From Alphaproteobacteria bacterium (GTDB lineage: Bacteria; Pseudomonadota; Alphaproteobacteria; SHVV01), in assembly GCA_016869275.1 (NCBI GenBank), contig VGEO01000001.1:1-64000 (forward strand): a stretch of DNA of 64,000 bases, written 5' to 3'. The translations under genes and the position numbers were made by a program. Numbering within the stretch: position 1 is the first letter of the stretch; every line of letters starts with the position of its first letter. Below the pieces are notes generated by a model. That model made no database searches, was not told the origin of the DNA, and saw nothing but the letters and a program-made list of their open reading frames with translations. Below are positions 40,779-48,314 of this stretch, piece after piece.

Positions 40779-41390
40779 GTGCGGTTTGGCCGCGCGGTCG
40801 CGCTCGTCGCGGTCGCGATGGTCGTGGCAACGACGCCTGGCCGCGCCCAGGACGCAGCCGCCTACTTGACCGACGCGTTGGCGCGCACCCCGGCCGGGTT
40901 CGAGCGCTGGATCGAGCGCGTTGACCGCGCCCCATGCGCGGTGCGCCGCCACGAAGCCGCCCTCGTGCTGGCCGAGGCCCAAGCGAATGGGCTGTACGCG
41001 CTGAGCACCGAGCAACGAAGGTTCCGCGAGCGCTTCGCCGCCTACCTCGACGACCCGGCCGGTCCTGGCCGCACCGCCACGGTCGGCACGAGCTACCGGC
41101 TGTGGCTGTTGCTGCAGTCGGTCGGCATGCTGGTCGATCGTCGCCAATACGATCCGCGGCTGCCGTTCGAGGCGGCGGCCGCCTACGCCGAACTGAGCGA
41201 GGCGCTGGCCGCGCGCGAGAACGGCGCCGCCGAGACCATGCTGCGTGCGTTCTGGCGCTGGTCGGGGCGGCTCAAACCGGGCGAGGCCGAGCGTTTTGCC
41301 GAAAGTGCGCCGGCGGTGTTCGCCGCGCTCGACCGGCTCGATCGCGTTGCCGGACGGATCAAGCTCGCGGCGGTCGGCGTGTGCGATTGA
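40779..41390 (+). CDS. Exported protein of unknown function
   Basis: 203 residues from GTG 40779, giving a compact signal peptide (VRFGRAVALVAVAMVVATTPGRA, cut before QDA). An ATG at 40743 would add 12 residues but would leave only four bases to the divergent start. The mature part is helical and Ala/Arg-rich with two cysteines (CAVRR and the C-terminal VCD). No known domain. It precedes a TauD-type dioxygenase by 16 bases and may share its transcript. Confidence 0.6.
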   Translation: MRFGRAVALVAVAMVVATTPGRAQDAAAYLTDALARTPAGFERWIERVDRAPCAVRRHEAALVLAEAQANGLYALSTEQRRFRERFAAYLDDPAGPGRTATVGTSYRLWLLLQSVGMLVDRRQYDPRLPFEAAAAYAELSEALAARENGAAETMLRAFWRWSGRLKPGEAERFAESAPAVFAALDRLDRVAGRIKLAAVGVCD

Positions 41391-41406
41391 CGTTGGGAGG
41401 CGGACG

Positions 41407-42213
41407 ATGACGTTGACGATCTCGCGCTTGTCGGGCGCATTCGGGGCGGAGGTGCGGGGCGTCGACCTCGCCCACGGCCTCGGCGACAACCTGTTCCAGA
41501 CTCTCAAACAATCGTGGCTCGACCACGACGGCGTCATAGTGGTGCGCGACCAGCATCGATTGACGCCGACCCAGCACGTCGACCTCGCCAGCCGGTTCGG
41601 CGAGCTGCTCGACCCCGATACGCCCGATCACCGCCTCGCCGGCCATCCGTTGATCTATCGTGTGTCGTACCCGGTCGAAGACGCCCCCAAGCCGCGCGAG
41701 TTCGTCGACACCGGGAACGCCTGGCACGCCGACTATGCCGACGCCGGAACCTGGTCGGGCGTGTCGATCCTGCATGTGATCGAGATGCCGCCTAAGGGCG
41801 GCGACATCTTTTTCGCCGACCTCTACGCCGCGTACGACGCGCTGTCGCCGGCCATGCAACAGATGCTGGCACCGCTCGCGGCCGTGCATTCCTCGGCCGC
41901 CCACGTCAGGCATCGCGACGGCAAACCGGGATCGGTCCACCCGATCGTCCGCACTCACCCCGAGACCGGCCGCAAGCTCTTGTTCGTATCGCCTGGCTTC
42001 ACGACCGCGATCGTCGGCCTGAACGCGAAGGAGAGCGACTCCCTGCTCGGGTTCCTCAAAGACCACGTCACCCAGCCGGCCTTCATCCTCCGCCACCGCT
42101 GGATTGCCGGCGATCTCGTGTTCTGGGACAACCGCTGCAACCTCCACAACGCGATGGGCGACTACGCCGGCGGCGGTCGCGTCACCTTCCATCGCGTCAG
42201 CGTGCGCGGCTAG
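41407..42213 (+). CDS. TauD/TfdA family Fe(II)/2-oxoglutarate dioxygenase
   Basis: 268 residues. WHADYAD near 105 gives the first His and the Asp of the iron site; the distal His lies in WDNRCNLHNA near 248 and the 2-oxoglutarate Arg follows in GGGRVTFHRV. The N-terminus SGAFGAEVRGVDL is typical of TauD. The likely role is oxidative cleavage of a sulfonate, phenoxy or similar acid. Next to it are a decayed copy of itself, a monooxygenase-like protein and an ABC binding protein. The specific substrate is unknown. Confidence 0.9.
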   Translation: MTLTISRLSGAFGAEVRGVDLAHGLGDNLFQTLKQSWLDHDGVIVVRDQHRLTPTQHVDLASRFGELLDPDTPDHRLAGHPLIYRVSYPVEDAPKPREFVDTGNAWHADYADAGTWSGVSILHVIEMPPKGGDIFFADLYAAYDALSPAMQQMLAPLAAVHSSAAHVRHRDGKPGSVHPIVRTHPETGRKLLFVSPGFTTAIVGLNAKESDSLLGFLKDHVTQPAFILRHRWIAGDLVFWDNRCNLHNAMGDYAGGGRVTFHRVSVRG

Positions 42214-42235
42214 CGATCGGGCCAGGAGCTATCGG

Positions 42236-42589
42236 ATGGGTCCTGAAATCAAACGTCTCGCCGGCTCGTTCGGCGCCGAGGTAAGCGGCATCGACTTGAA
42301 CGACGAAATCGGCGCCAACCTGTTCCGTACCCGGGTGCGTCAGCCGCTTGCGCCGACCTCGGGCCGGCCCGACGCGCGCGCCGTCGAACCGCTGGTGCGG
42401 ACCCAAACCGAAACCGAGCGCAAGTCGCTCGACGTCAGCCAGGGCTACACCACGAGTATCGTCGGACTCGCGCCCGCCGAGAGCCAGATTCTTTGCGACC
42501 ACGTGTCGCTGCCGGCTGCCGGCGGCGGCCGGGCCGCGTTCAACCGGGTAACCGCGCGCGGCGGGCGCCCGCCGAGGGGGTCGTCATGA
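42236..42589 (+). pseudogene. Internally deleted copy of the TauD-type dioxygenase
   Basis: A 117-codon open frame whose start (AGSFGAEVSGIDLNDEIGANLF) matches residues 10-30 of the preceding dioxygenase. Its later parts match PLVRTQTETERKSLDVSQGYTTSIVGL (compare VRTHPETGRKLLFVSPGFTTAIVGL) and the very C-terminus (FNRVTARG). About 150 residues are missing, including the HxD iron ligands and the distal His. All deletions keep the frame. It cannot be an active dioxygenase. Its stop overlaps the start of the next gene by ATGA, which may preserve the frame through translational coupling. Confidence 0.8.
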
Positions 42590-42894
42590 CGCGCGTCAGC
42601 CTGTTCATCGCCTATAAGACGCACCCGGGAAAACGCGCCGACTTGCTGCGCGCGATGGAGAAGTACGTGAAGCCCGAGGTCGACAAAAACCCCGGCGTGC
42701 TCGCGTTCTTCATCTGCACCGACGACAAAGACCCCGACACGGTGCGGCTGTTCGAACTCTATGCAGACCGCGCGGCGATCGATGCGGTCGGCAAAGCCCC
42801 GTGGCTCGCCGCCTATAACGCCGCGATCAAGCCGTTGTTGGCGCAGCCGGGCGAGGTCGCGTTCGCGACCCAATCCTGGCAGAAGAGCGGCTAA
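42586..42894 (+). CDS. Antibiotic biosynthesis monooxygenase (ABM) domain protein
   Basis: 102-residue ferredoxin-like dimeric alpha/beta barrel protein. FIAYKTHPGKRADLLRAMEKYV, ACxTD-like FFICTDDKDPDTVRLFELYADRAAIDA and the C-terminal strand fit the ABM/YgiN family, which includes cofactor-free oxygenases and quinol or aldehyde-handling enzymes. It starts in the ATGA shared with the dioxygenase remnant. Context suggests catabolism of an imported organic acid; no substrate can be named. Confidence 0.78.
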   Translation: MTRVSLFIAYKTHPGKRADLLRAMEKYVKPEVDKNPGVLAFFICTDDKDPDTVRLFELYADRAAIDAVGKAPWLAAYNAAIKPLLAQPGEVAFATQSWQKSG

Positions 42895-42973
42895 CGTCCG
42901 ACGTCTTGCCGCAGCACCGGTACGGGCGCACAATTACCGCACGCGGTCGTTCGGCCGCCCAGGGAGGAAACAC

Positions 42974-43993
42974 ATGACATTCATGCGACGATCGATCGTC
43001 GGCGCGCTTGGCGTAGTGACGGGGTTGGCACTACAAGCGGGCGTGGCGACGGCACAAGTGCCGACAGCCGGTCTCTCGAGCTTCCCCGGCCCCTCGATCA
43101 GCGCCCACCCGATGGCGATCATCAAGGCGGAGAAACTCGACGACAAGAATGGCTGGAACCTCGACTGGCAGATCCGTACTACTTTCACGCCGTGGATCAA
43201 CGACTACTTGTCCGGCGCCTACCATGGGCTCCACTTCTCCGGCATCAACTACCTCGTCACCAACTACAACAAGGGCGCGCCGGTCCGGATCGTCGGCGCA
43301 AGCGCCGCCTATCCGTGGCCGCTAATCGTCAAGGCCGACGCCGGGGTCAATTCGCTCAAGGATCTCAAGGGCAAGAAGGTCGGCGTTCCGAAGGCTTCGT
43401 ATATCTGGGCCTACCTGCGGGCGATCATGGTACGCGACGGGCTCGACCCCGAAAAGGACCTGAAGGTCGACAATATCGACATCATCCAGGCGATCCAGCT
43501 GGTCGAGCGCGGCGACTTCGACGCGGCGATGCCGCTCGTCGAGCACACCATTGCGCTCGAGAAGAGCCAGCCGGGCAAGTACAAGGTGCTGATGTTCCCG
43601 GACCAGGAAGTCGCCAAGATGCTCGGGCGCGAGCGCATGTACCAGGTGCTTACCATGCGCGCCGATTGGCTCGCGGCCAACAAGGGCGGCGGCGCCAAGG
43701 TGCTGAAGACGCTGGCCGAAGCCCAAGCGTTCGTCGACAGGGACGTCGCGGCCGCGATCAAAGTGCTGGAGCCGAAGACGGCGGTGAGCGGCGGCCAAGG
43801 GTCGGGCGGCGCCGCACTCGAGCCATACATCATCGAGGCGATGTACAAGAACGGCTTCCACGGCCGAAAAATGTCGTGGTACGGCATCCCGGCGAAAGAC
43901 ATCCTCAGCCAACTCAAAGCCGAGATGAAGCTTTACTTGGACGCCGGCATGATCGACAAGCTGCCCGATGACGGCATCTTCCACATCGAATAG
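42974..43993 (+). CDS. ABC-type substrate-binding protein, SsuA/ThiY/NMT1 family
   Basis: Periplasmic solute-binding protein. 339 residues; signal peptide about 1-27 (cut ATAQ). VNSLKDLKGKKVGVPKASY near 130 and IIQAIQLVERGDFDAAMPLVEH near 180 are typical of the NMT1/SsuA-like fold. A strong AGGGAGGA site precedes the ATG. No permease or ATPase gene adjoins, so the transporter core must be encoded elsewhere. Its proximity to a TauD-type dioxygenase suggests uptake of a sulfonate-like or aromatic substrate, by inference only. Confidence 0.85.
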   Translation: MTFMRRSIVGALGVVTGLALQAGVATAQVPTAGLSSFPGPSISAHPMAIIKAEKLDDKNGWNLDWQIRTTFTPWINDYLSGAYHGLHFSGINYLVTNYNKGAPVRIVGASAAYPWPLIVKADAGVNSLKDLKGKKVGVPKASYIWAYLRAIMVRDGLDPEKDLKVDNIDIIQAIQLVERGDFDAAMPLVEHTIALEKSQPGKYKVLMFPDQEVAKMLGRERMYQVLTMRADWLAANKGGGAKVLKTLAEAQAFVDRDVAAAIKVLEPKTAVSGGQGSGGAALEPYIIEAMYKNGFHGRKMSWYGIPAKDILSQLKAEMKLYLDAGMIDKLPDDGIFHIE

Positions 43994-44002
43994 CGAACAG
44001 CG

Positions 44003-44452
44003 TTAACGACGGCGGGTGCGGCGGCGCGGTTTCCGACCGGCAGGAGCCGCCCGCCGTCGCCTCGGTTTGCCGAGGTCGGCGACGATCTCGATCTCCATAA
44101 GCCAGGCCGGATTCGGCATCGCTTGGACGATCATGCCGGTCACCGCTTGGTCGTCGCTCGTCATGTACTGAGCACGCACCTTTCGGTAGGCGAGTAGTTG
44201 GCTGCGGTCGGTAAAATAGACGTTGATCTTGACCACGTCGGCAAAACTGCCGCCGGCTTCGGCGAGCACGCCCTTGAGGTTCTCGAACACTTGGACGAGC
44301 TGGACCTCAGGATTATCGGCCCCAACGGACTCGTCAGCCGCGTTCTTGGCGACCTGACCCGAGACGAACAGCAGTCCGCCATGGGTCAGCACCCCGTGGA
44401 CGTAACCCTGCGTCGGGTGGACCGCACGCGGCCGAATGATCCGTTTAGGCAT
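44003..44452 (-). CDS. RidA/YjgF family protein
   Basis: Reactive-imine deaminase family. 149 residues; the core (about 15-128) has VLTHGGLLFVSGQVAKN, QVFENLKGVLAEAGGSFADVVKINVYFTDRSQL and the C-terminal LMEIEIVADLG. A very basic tail (RRRR...RRRTRRR) of about 20 residues is unusual for the family. The Arg that binds 2-imino acids in RidA proper (near residue 105 in the family) is not evident here, so this may be an Rid subfamily with another role. It overlaps the oxygenase gene upstream by eight bases. Confidence 0.85.
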   Translation of the reverse strand: MPKRIIRPRAVHPTQGYVHGVLTHGGLLFVSGQVAKNAADESVGADNPEVQLVQVFENLKGVLAEAGGSFADVVKINVYFTDRSQLLAYRKVRAQYMTSDDQAVTGMIVQAMPNPAWLMEIEIVADLGKPRRRRAAPAGRKPRRRTRRR

Positions 44453-45338
44453 GGGCGCGACCTCGCTCGGCGCGCGGCCACACGCGCGGGAATACGGGAT
44501 GACGCGGATCGTCGGGAAAGGGGTCGCCGTGCTTGAGGCCCGCGTCGACCGGCGGTTTGATCACGAGTTTGGTCTTGCGTTCGTAATAGACCGCGTCGTC
44601 GCCGGCAAAGCGGTAACCGATCGCGCGTCGACGGTTGGCGGTCGCATTGCCGGGCGCGCCATGCGCGATGCGCAGGTTCGAGACGATCGCATCGCCCGGC
44701 ACCGTCTCGAACCAGACGATATCGTAACGGTCGCGGTTGGCGCTGATGTCGGGGAGCGGCGGGCGGTGGCGGCCCTCGTCCTCGCCGCCGGCGATCCCGG
44801 CGTCGCCCTTGAGATAGCCGTGCTTGTCCGGATCGCCCGCCGTCACCGCGCGGTGGAGTGGCCAGCGATGCGAACCGCGCACCCATTCGACCGCGCCGCT
44901 TTCGTACGTCACGTGGTCGAGCGGCAGCCAAATCCCGCACGTCTGGGTGCCGTCGAGGTTGATCGCGGGCTGGTCCTGGTGCCAGATCGTCGGCGTCGAG
45001 GTGTGCGGCTCCTTGACCAGCAAGAAGTCGAACACGAGGTTAGCGCAGCGCGACCGCATCATGCGCGCGGCGAGCGACGCCACCGGCGAATCGAACGCGA
45101 GCGCACGAAAGTCGGCGCTGAAGCGCCACAGCCAATTGTCGTAGACGAAACGGCCGCTGTCGCCGGCGCGGCCAAGATCGGCACCGTGGACCGAAGGGTG
45201 CGCGAGTACCCAATCGAGCGCGGTACGCATACGCATCACCCAGTCCTGGTCGAGCACCCCGGCCAAGCAAACGACACCGTCGCGCTCGAATGCATCGACC
45301 TCGGCATCGGTAATGGGCCGTAGCGGCGCGCGGTTCAT
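44445..45338 (-). CDS. Phytanoyl-CoA dioxygenase (PhyH) family protein
   Basis: Fe(II)/2-oxoglutarate oxygenase of the PhyH family. 297 residues from ATG 45338. IWHQDQPAIN near 120 gives the HxD of the iron site, WVRGSHRWPLHRA is the family's conserved segment, and the distal His is in NLRIAHGAPGN near 225 with the Arg after it. Substrates of bacterial members vary widely (halogenations, hydroxylations of small acids or ectoine). Operon with the RidA-like gene, overlapping it by eight bases. Confidence 0.87.
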   Translation of the reverse strand: MNRAPLRPITDAEVDAFERDGVVCLAGVLDQDWVMRMRTALDWVLAHPSVHGADLGRAGDSGRFVYDNWLWRFSADFRALAFDSPVASLAARMMRSRCANLVFDFLLVKEPHTSTPTIWHQDQPAINLDGTQTCGIWLPLDHVTYESGAVEWVRGSHRWPLHRAVTAGDPDKHGYLKGDAGIAGGEDEGRHRPPLPDISANRDRYDIVWFETVPGDAIVSNLRIAHGAPGNATANRRRAIGYRFAGDDAVYYERKTKLVIKPPVDAGLKHGDPFPDDPRHPVFPRVWPRAERGRAHA

Positions 45339-45423
45339 GGCGCAACCCTCCCGTCCGTCTCGCCTCTCGCGATCATACACCGCTTTTGGTAGAACGCGTC
45401 GCCGGTGACGATTGGAAGAGTCC

Positions 45424-45606
45424 ATGGATTCGATGTGCTGCAATGGCAAAGTCGCCTTCGACTCCGGCGCCGGCATCGGCAACGCCGCCGCCAAACGGAT
45501 CGCGGCCGAGGGCGGCGCGGTGGTGTACGGCCTCCTCGACGAAGGCAAGCGGCCGGCGATGGGCAACCTCGAAGGCTCCCTCGGCCCAGGCGTTTGCGAC
45601 CGTTGA
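45424..45606 (+). pseudogene. N-terminal fragment of an SDR gene duplicated with its upstream region
   Basis: A 60-codon frame whose product resembles the first 55 residues of the intact SDR at 47547 (GIGNAAAKRIAAEGGAVVYGLLDEGKRPAMGNL versus GIGNAAAKRITAEGGMVVCGLLDESQRPAIGNL). Two residues of the glycine motif are lost (SGAGIG instead of SGAGSGIG). Similarity also covers about 50 bases upstream of both ATGs, including CTCGCGATC-TACACCG. It ends in a stop at 45604-45606 and the next gene begins there. Non-functional remnant of a duplication. Confidence 0.82.
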
Positions 45607-45616
45607 GTCACTTGGT

Positions 45617-46720
45617 GTGACCCAACGTTCGCTCTCCCTCGACGCGCTCCGCCGATTCGCTGTGGCGCGCTCCATGTTCACGCCCACAACGCTTGCGCGA
45701 GCCATCGATAGACTCGGCTTTGTCCAAGCCGATCCGATCCGCGCACCCGCGCGTGCCCAGGACCTCACCTTACGCCATCGCGTGCGCGCATATCGCGCCG
45801 GCGATCTCGAGCGCCGCTACCCGGGACTCGCGATCGAAGAGGATTTCTTCGTCAATTACGGGTTCTTGCCGCGCGACACGCAGGCGCTCATGCACCCGCG
45901 CACGCCGCGAACCAAATGGCCGGAGTCGCGCCAGGACAAGGCCGCCGCTGTGCTACCGTTCATCCGCGCCCGCGGCGTGGTGTATCCGCGCGACGTCGAT
46001 GCGCATTTCCAGCACGGGAAGGTGAGCAATTGGTTCGGCGGCTCGACCAATGCCAGCACGCAGTTGCTCGACGAGATGCACTATCGTGGCCTCGTGCGCG
46101 TCGCTACGCGTGTGAACGGCACGCGCCTCTATGCCGCGCGCGAGGCCACGCCGGGACCCGCCGATCCGCAACAAGCCATGGATACGCTCGTCAACGTTAT
46201 CGTGCGGAAGTACGCCCCTCTGCCAGACCGTTCCTTGGCCGAGCTCGTGAGCCGGCTCCGTCGCGGCGCGCCGCAGTGGGCGAACCAATGCCGCGCGGCG
46301 CTCGAGCGAGCGCATCACAAACTTCCATCGGCCGACGTCGACGGTATCCGTTGGTTCTGGCCCGCCGGCGAGAACCCGCGCGCGGCGACATGGGCCTCAG
46401 ATAGCGGCAGCGGCGACGTGGTGCGGCTGCTGGCGCCGTTCGACCCCATCGTTTGGGATCGCCGGCGTTTCGAGATCTTGTGGCGCTGGAACTACCGGTT
46501 CGAAGCCTACACGCCGGCCGCCAAACGCGTGCGTGGCTACTATACGCTGCCGCTTCTCTGGCGTGACGCCGCCATCGGTTGGGCGAATCTTTCGATTGCC
46601 GACACCCGTCTGCAGGCTCAGCTCGGCTACGTGACCGGAAGGGCGCCGCATGGGCGGGCGTTCAAGCGCGCGCTCGACGAAGAACTTCATCGCTTCGAGC
46701 GGTTTCTGAGTCTGGTGTGA
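45617..46720 (+). CDS. Winged-helix DNA-binding domain protein, YcaQ-like (HTH_42)
   Basis: 367 residues from GTG 45617 (VTQRSLSLDALRRFAV). The family (COG3214) comprises three winged-helix modules; E. coli YcaQ and actinobacterial AlkX-type homologues are DNA glycosylases that unhook interstrand crosslinks or protect against alkylating natural products. Visible family blocks are RLGFVQADPIRAPARAQDL near 40, IEEDFFVNYGFLPRD near 75 and LLAPFDPIVWDRRRFEILW near 280. A glycosylase role is inferred from the family and fits the converging 3-methyladenine glycosylase-like gene next door. Confidence 0.82.
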   Translation: MTQRSLSLDALRRFAVARSMFTPTTLARAIDRLGFVQADPIRAPARAQDLTLRHRVRAYRAGDLERRYPGLAIEEDFFVNYGFLPRDTQALMHPRTPRTKWPESRQDKAAAVLPFIRARGVVYPRDVDAHFQHGKVSNWFGGSTNASTQLLDEMHYRGLVRVATRVNGTRLYAAREATPGPADPQQAMDTLVNVIVRKYAPLPDRSLAELVSRLRRGAPQWANQCRAALERAHHKLPSADVDGIRWFWPAGENPRAATWASDSGSGDVVRLLAPFDPIVWDRRRFEILWRWNYRFEAYTPAAKRVRGYYTLPLLWRDAAIGWANLSIADTRLQAQLGYVTGRAPHGRAFKRALDEELHRFERFLSLV

Positions 46721-46742
46721 GAGCCGCGACCGGAGGCCCATC

Positions 46743-47462
46743 TCAGTCTTCGCCGCCGCGCGTGGCGGGAAATCGGCCGCGCTCGTAGTTCTCCCCGATC
46801 GACATCGCGCAGATCCGCGAAAGGTGGACATAAGGCAAGCCGGTTTCTTCGGCCCACGCGTTGAACTGGGCTTGAATCTTCGCGAGGTCGCGCTTGGACT
46901 TGGGTTCTTCGGCTATGTCGAGCCCGGCATCGCGCAGACACGCGACGACATCTTTCGACGTGACGAAACCGTCCCACCCGAGGAACCGGAGCAGTAGCTG
47001 ACCCGAATTGCCGCCGAGGCGGTTGCCGCGCTTGGCCAGAAGCTCGAGCAGACCAACCTCGTCGGACGAAGGCCATGGGGCCAGGATCTTGCCGAAGCTG
47101 CCATGCTCTTTGGCGATCTCGCGCACGAACGCCGCATTTTCTCGCACCGACATGATCTTGGCGGCATTGCGGACGATGCGGGTGTCCTTGACCAGAGCGT
47201 CCCAGTAACGATCGGGTTTCGACGCGAGTATCTCAGGCTTGAATCCGAAGAACGCCGCTTCGAAGCCAGACCACTTCGCTTCGATCACGCTCCACACGAA
47301 ACCGGCTGAGAAGACGCGCTTGGTCATCTCGGCGAGCACGCGATCGTCGCCGAGTTTGGCCAGTGCCTTCGGGTTCGGCGGCTTCGGCAATAGCGCCGCG
47401 AGAGCCTTGGGACCGCCTTTGCGCTGTTCCGCGCGAGCGCGGATGGTCTTGAACGATGCCAT
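46743..47462 (-). CDS. DNA-3-methyladenine glycosylase I family (HhH-GPD) protein
   Basis: 239 residues, a little longer than E. coli Tag (187). FSAGFVWSVIEAKWSGFEAAFFGFKPE near 50 and RIVRNAAKIMSVRENAAFVREIAKEHG near 95 resemble the Tag helical core, and the later part fits the helix-hairpin-helix segment. The zinc-binding Cys/His set of classical Tag is not evident, so this may be a divergent branch. It converges with the YcaQ-like gene, and both would repair alkylated bases. Confidence is moderate. Confidence 0.72.
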   Translation of the reverse strand: MASFKTIRARAEQRKGGPKALAALLPKPPNPKALAKLGDDRVLAEMTKRVFSAGFVWSVIEAKWSGFEAAFFGFKPEILASKPDRYWDALVKDTRIVRNAAKIMSVRENAAFVREIAKEHGSFGKILAPWPSSDEVGLLELLAKRGNRLGGNSGQLLLRFLGWDGFVTSKDVVACLRDAGLDIAEEPKSKRDLAKIQAQFNAWAEETGLPYVHLSRICAMSIGENYERGRFPATRGGED

Positions 47463-47546
47463 GTACGCCTCCAGCTTCGCCCCTTCCCCTCGCGATCGTA
47501 CACCGTTTAGGGTGGATCACGTCGCCAGCAGCGATCGGAGCGGACC

Positions 47547-48311
47547 ATGGATTCCACGCGGTTCAAAAACAAAGTCGTCTTCGTCTCGGGCGCCGGTTCC
47601 GGCATCGGCAACGCCGCCGCCAAGCGGATCACCGCCGAAGGCGGCATGGTCGTGTGCGGCCTCTTGGACGAGAGCCAGCGGCCGGCGATCGGCAACCTCG
47701 ACGGCCACGTTATCGATGTGGCGCGGGCCGAGAGCTGGGACGAGGTGCTCGGCCGAATCGTCGCCCGCCACGGCGGGCTCGATGCGCTGGTGAACTGCGC
47801 CGCGATCTTAAGGAGCGGCGCGATCGAAGAGACCGCGCTCGCGACCTGGGACGAGGTCATCGCCGTCAACCTGACCGGCTCGTTTCTCGGCTGCCAGAAG
47901 GCGTGGCCGCATTTGAAACGACGGGGCGGCGGCGCGATCGTCAACCTTTCGTCCTTGAACGGCATCCGCGGGCTCGCCCGCGCCGTCGCCTATGCGACGT
48001 CCAAGGGCGGGATCGTCGCCATGACGATGACGCTCGCGCTCGAGGGCGCACGCGACAAGATCCGCGTCAACTGCATCTGCCCCGGCACCATCGACACGCC
48101 GATGGTCGCGGCCGCCTACCGCCGCAGCACCGATCCGGCCGCGGCCGCCCAGGCGGCGGCCGACCGCCATCCCGTGGGGCGGGTCGGCACGCCCGATGAA
48201 GTCGCGGCGTTGATCGCCTACCTCGCGAGCGATGAGGCCCAATTCATGACCGGCCAGGCGATCGCGCTCGATGGCGGCCGCTCGATCGACGGCGGTAAGA
48301 GCGCGCGTTAG
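47547..48311 (+). CDS. Short-chain dehydrogenase/reductase, classical type
   Basis: 254 residues. SGAGSGIG at about 15-22 is the cofactor motif, VNCAAIL replaces the usual NNAG, and the active site is SLN plus YATSK. ICPGTIDTPM and the C-terminal TGQAIALDGG are typical of 3-oxoacyl-ACP reductase-like SDRs. Upstream sequence and N-terminus were copied to 45361-45595 (remnant there). It is convergent with the hyuB gene, ending four bases from it. Substrate unknown. Confidence 0.9.
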   Translation: MDSTRFKNKVVFVSGAGSGIGNAAAKRITAEGGMVVCGLLDESQRPAIGNLDGHVIDVARAESWDEVLGRIVARHGGLDALVNCAAILRSGAIEETALATWDEVIAVNLTGSFLGCQKAWPHLKRRGGGAIVNLSSLNGIRGLARAVAYATSKGGIVAMTMTLALEGARDKIRVNCICPGTIDTPMVAAAYRRSTDPAAAAQAAADRHPVGRVGTPDEVAALIAYLASDEAQFMTGQAIALDGGRSIDGGKSAR

Positions 48312-48314
48312 CTC

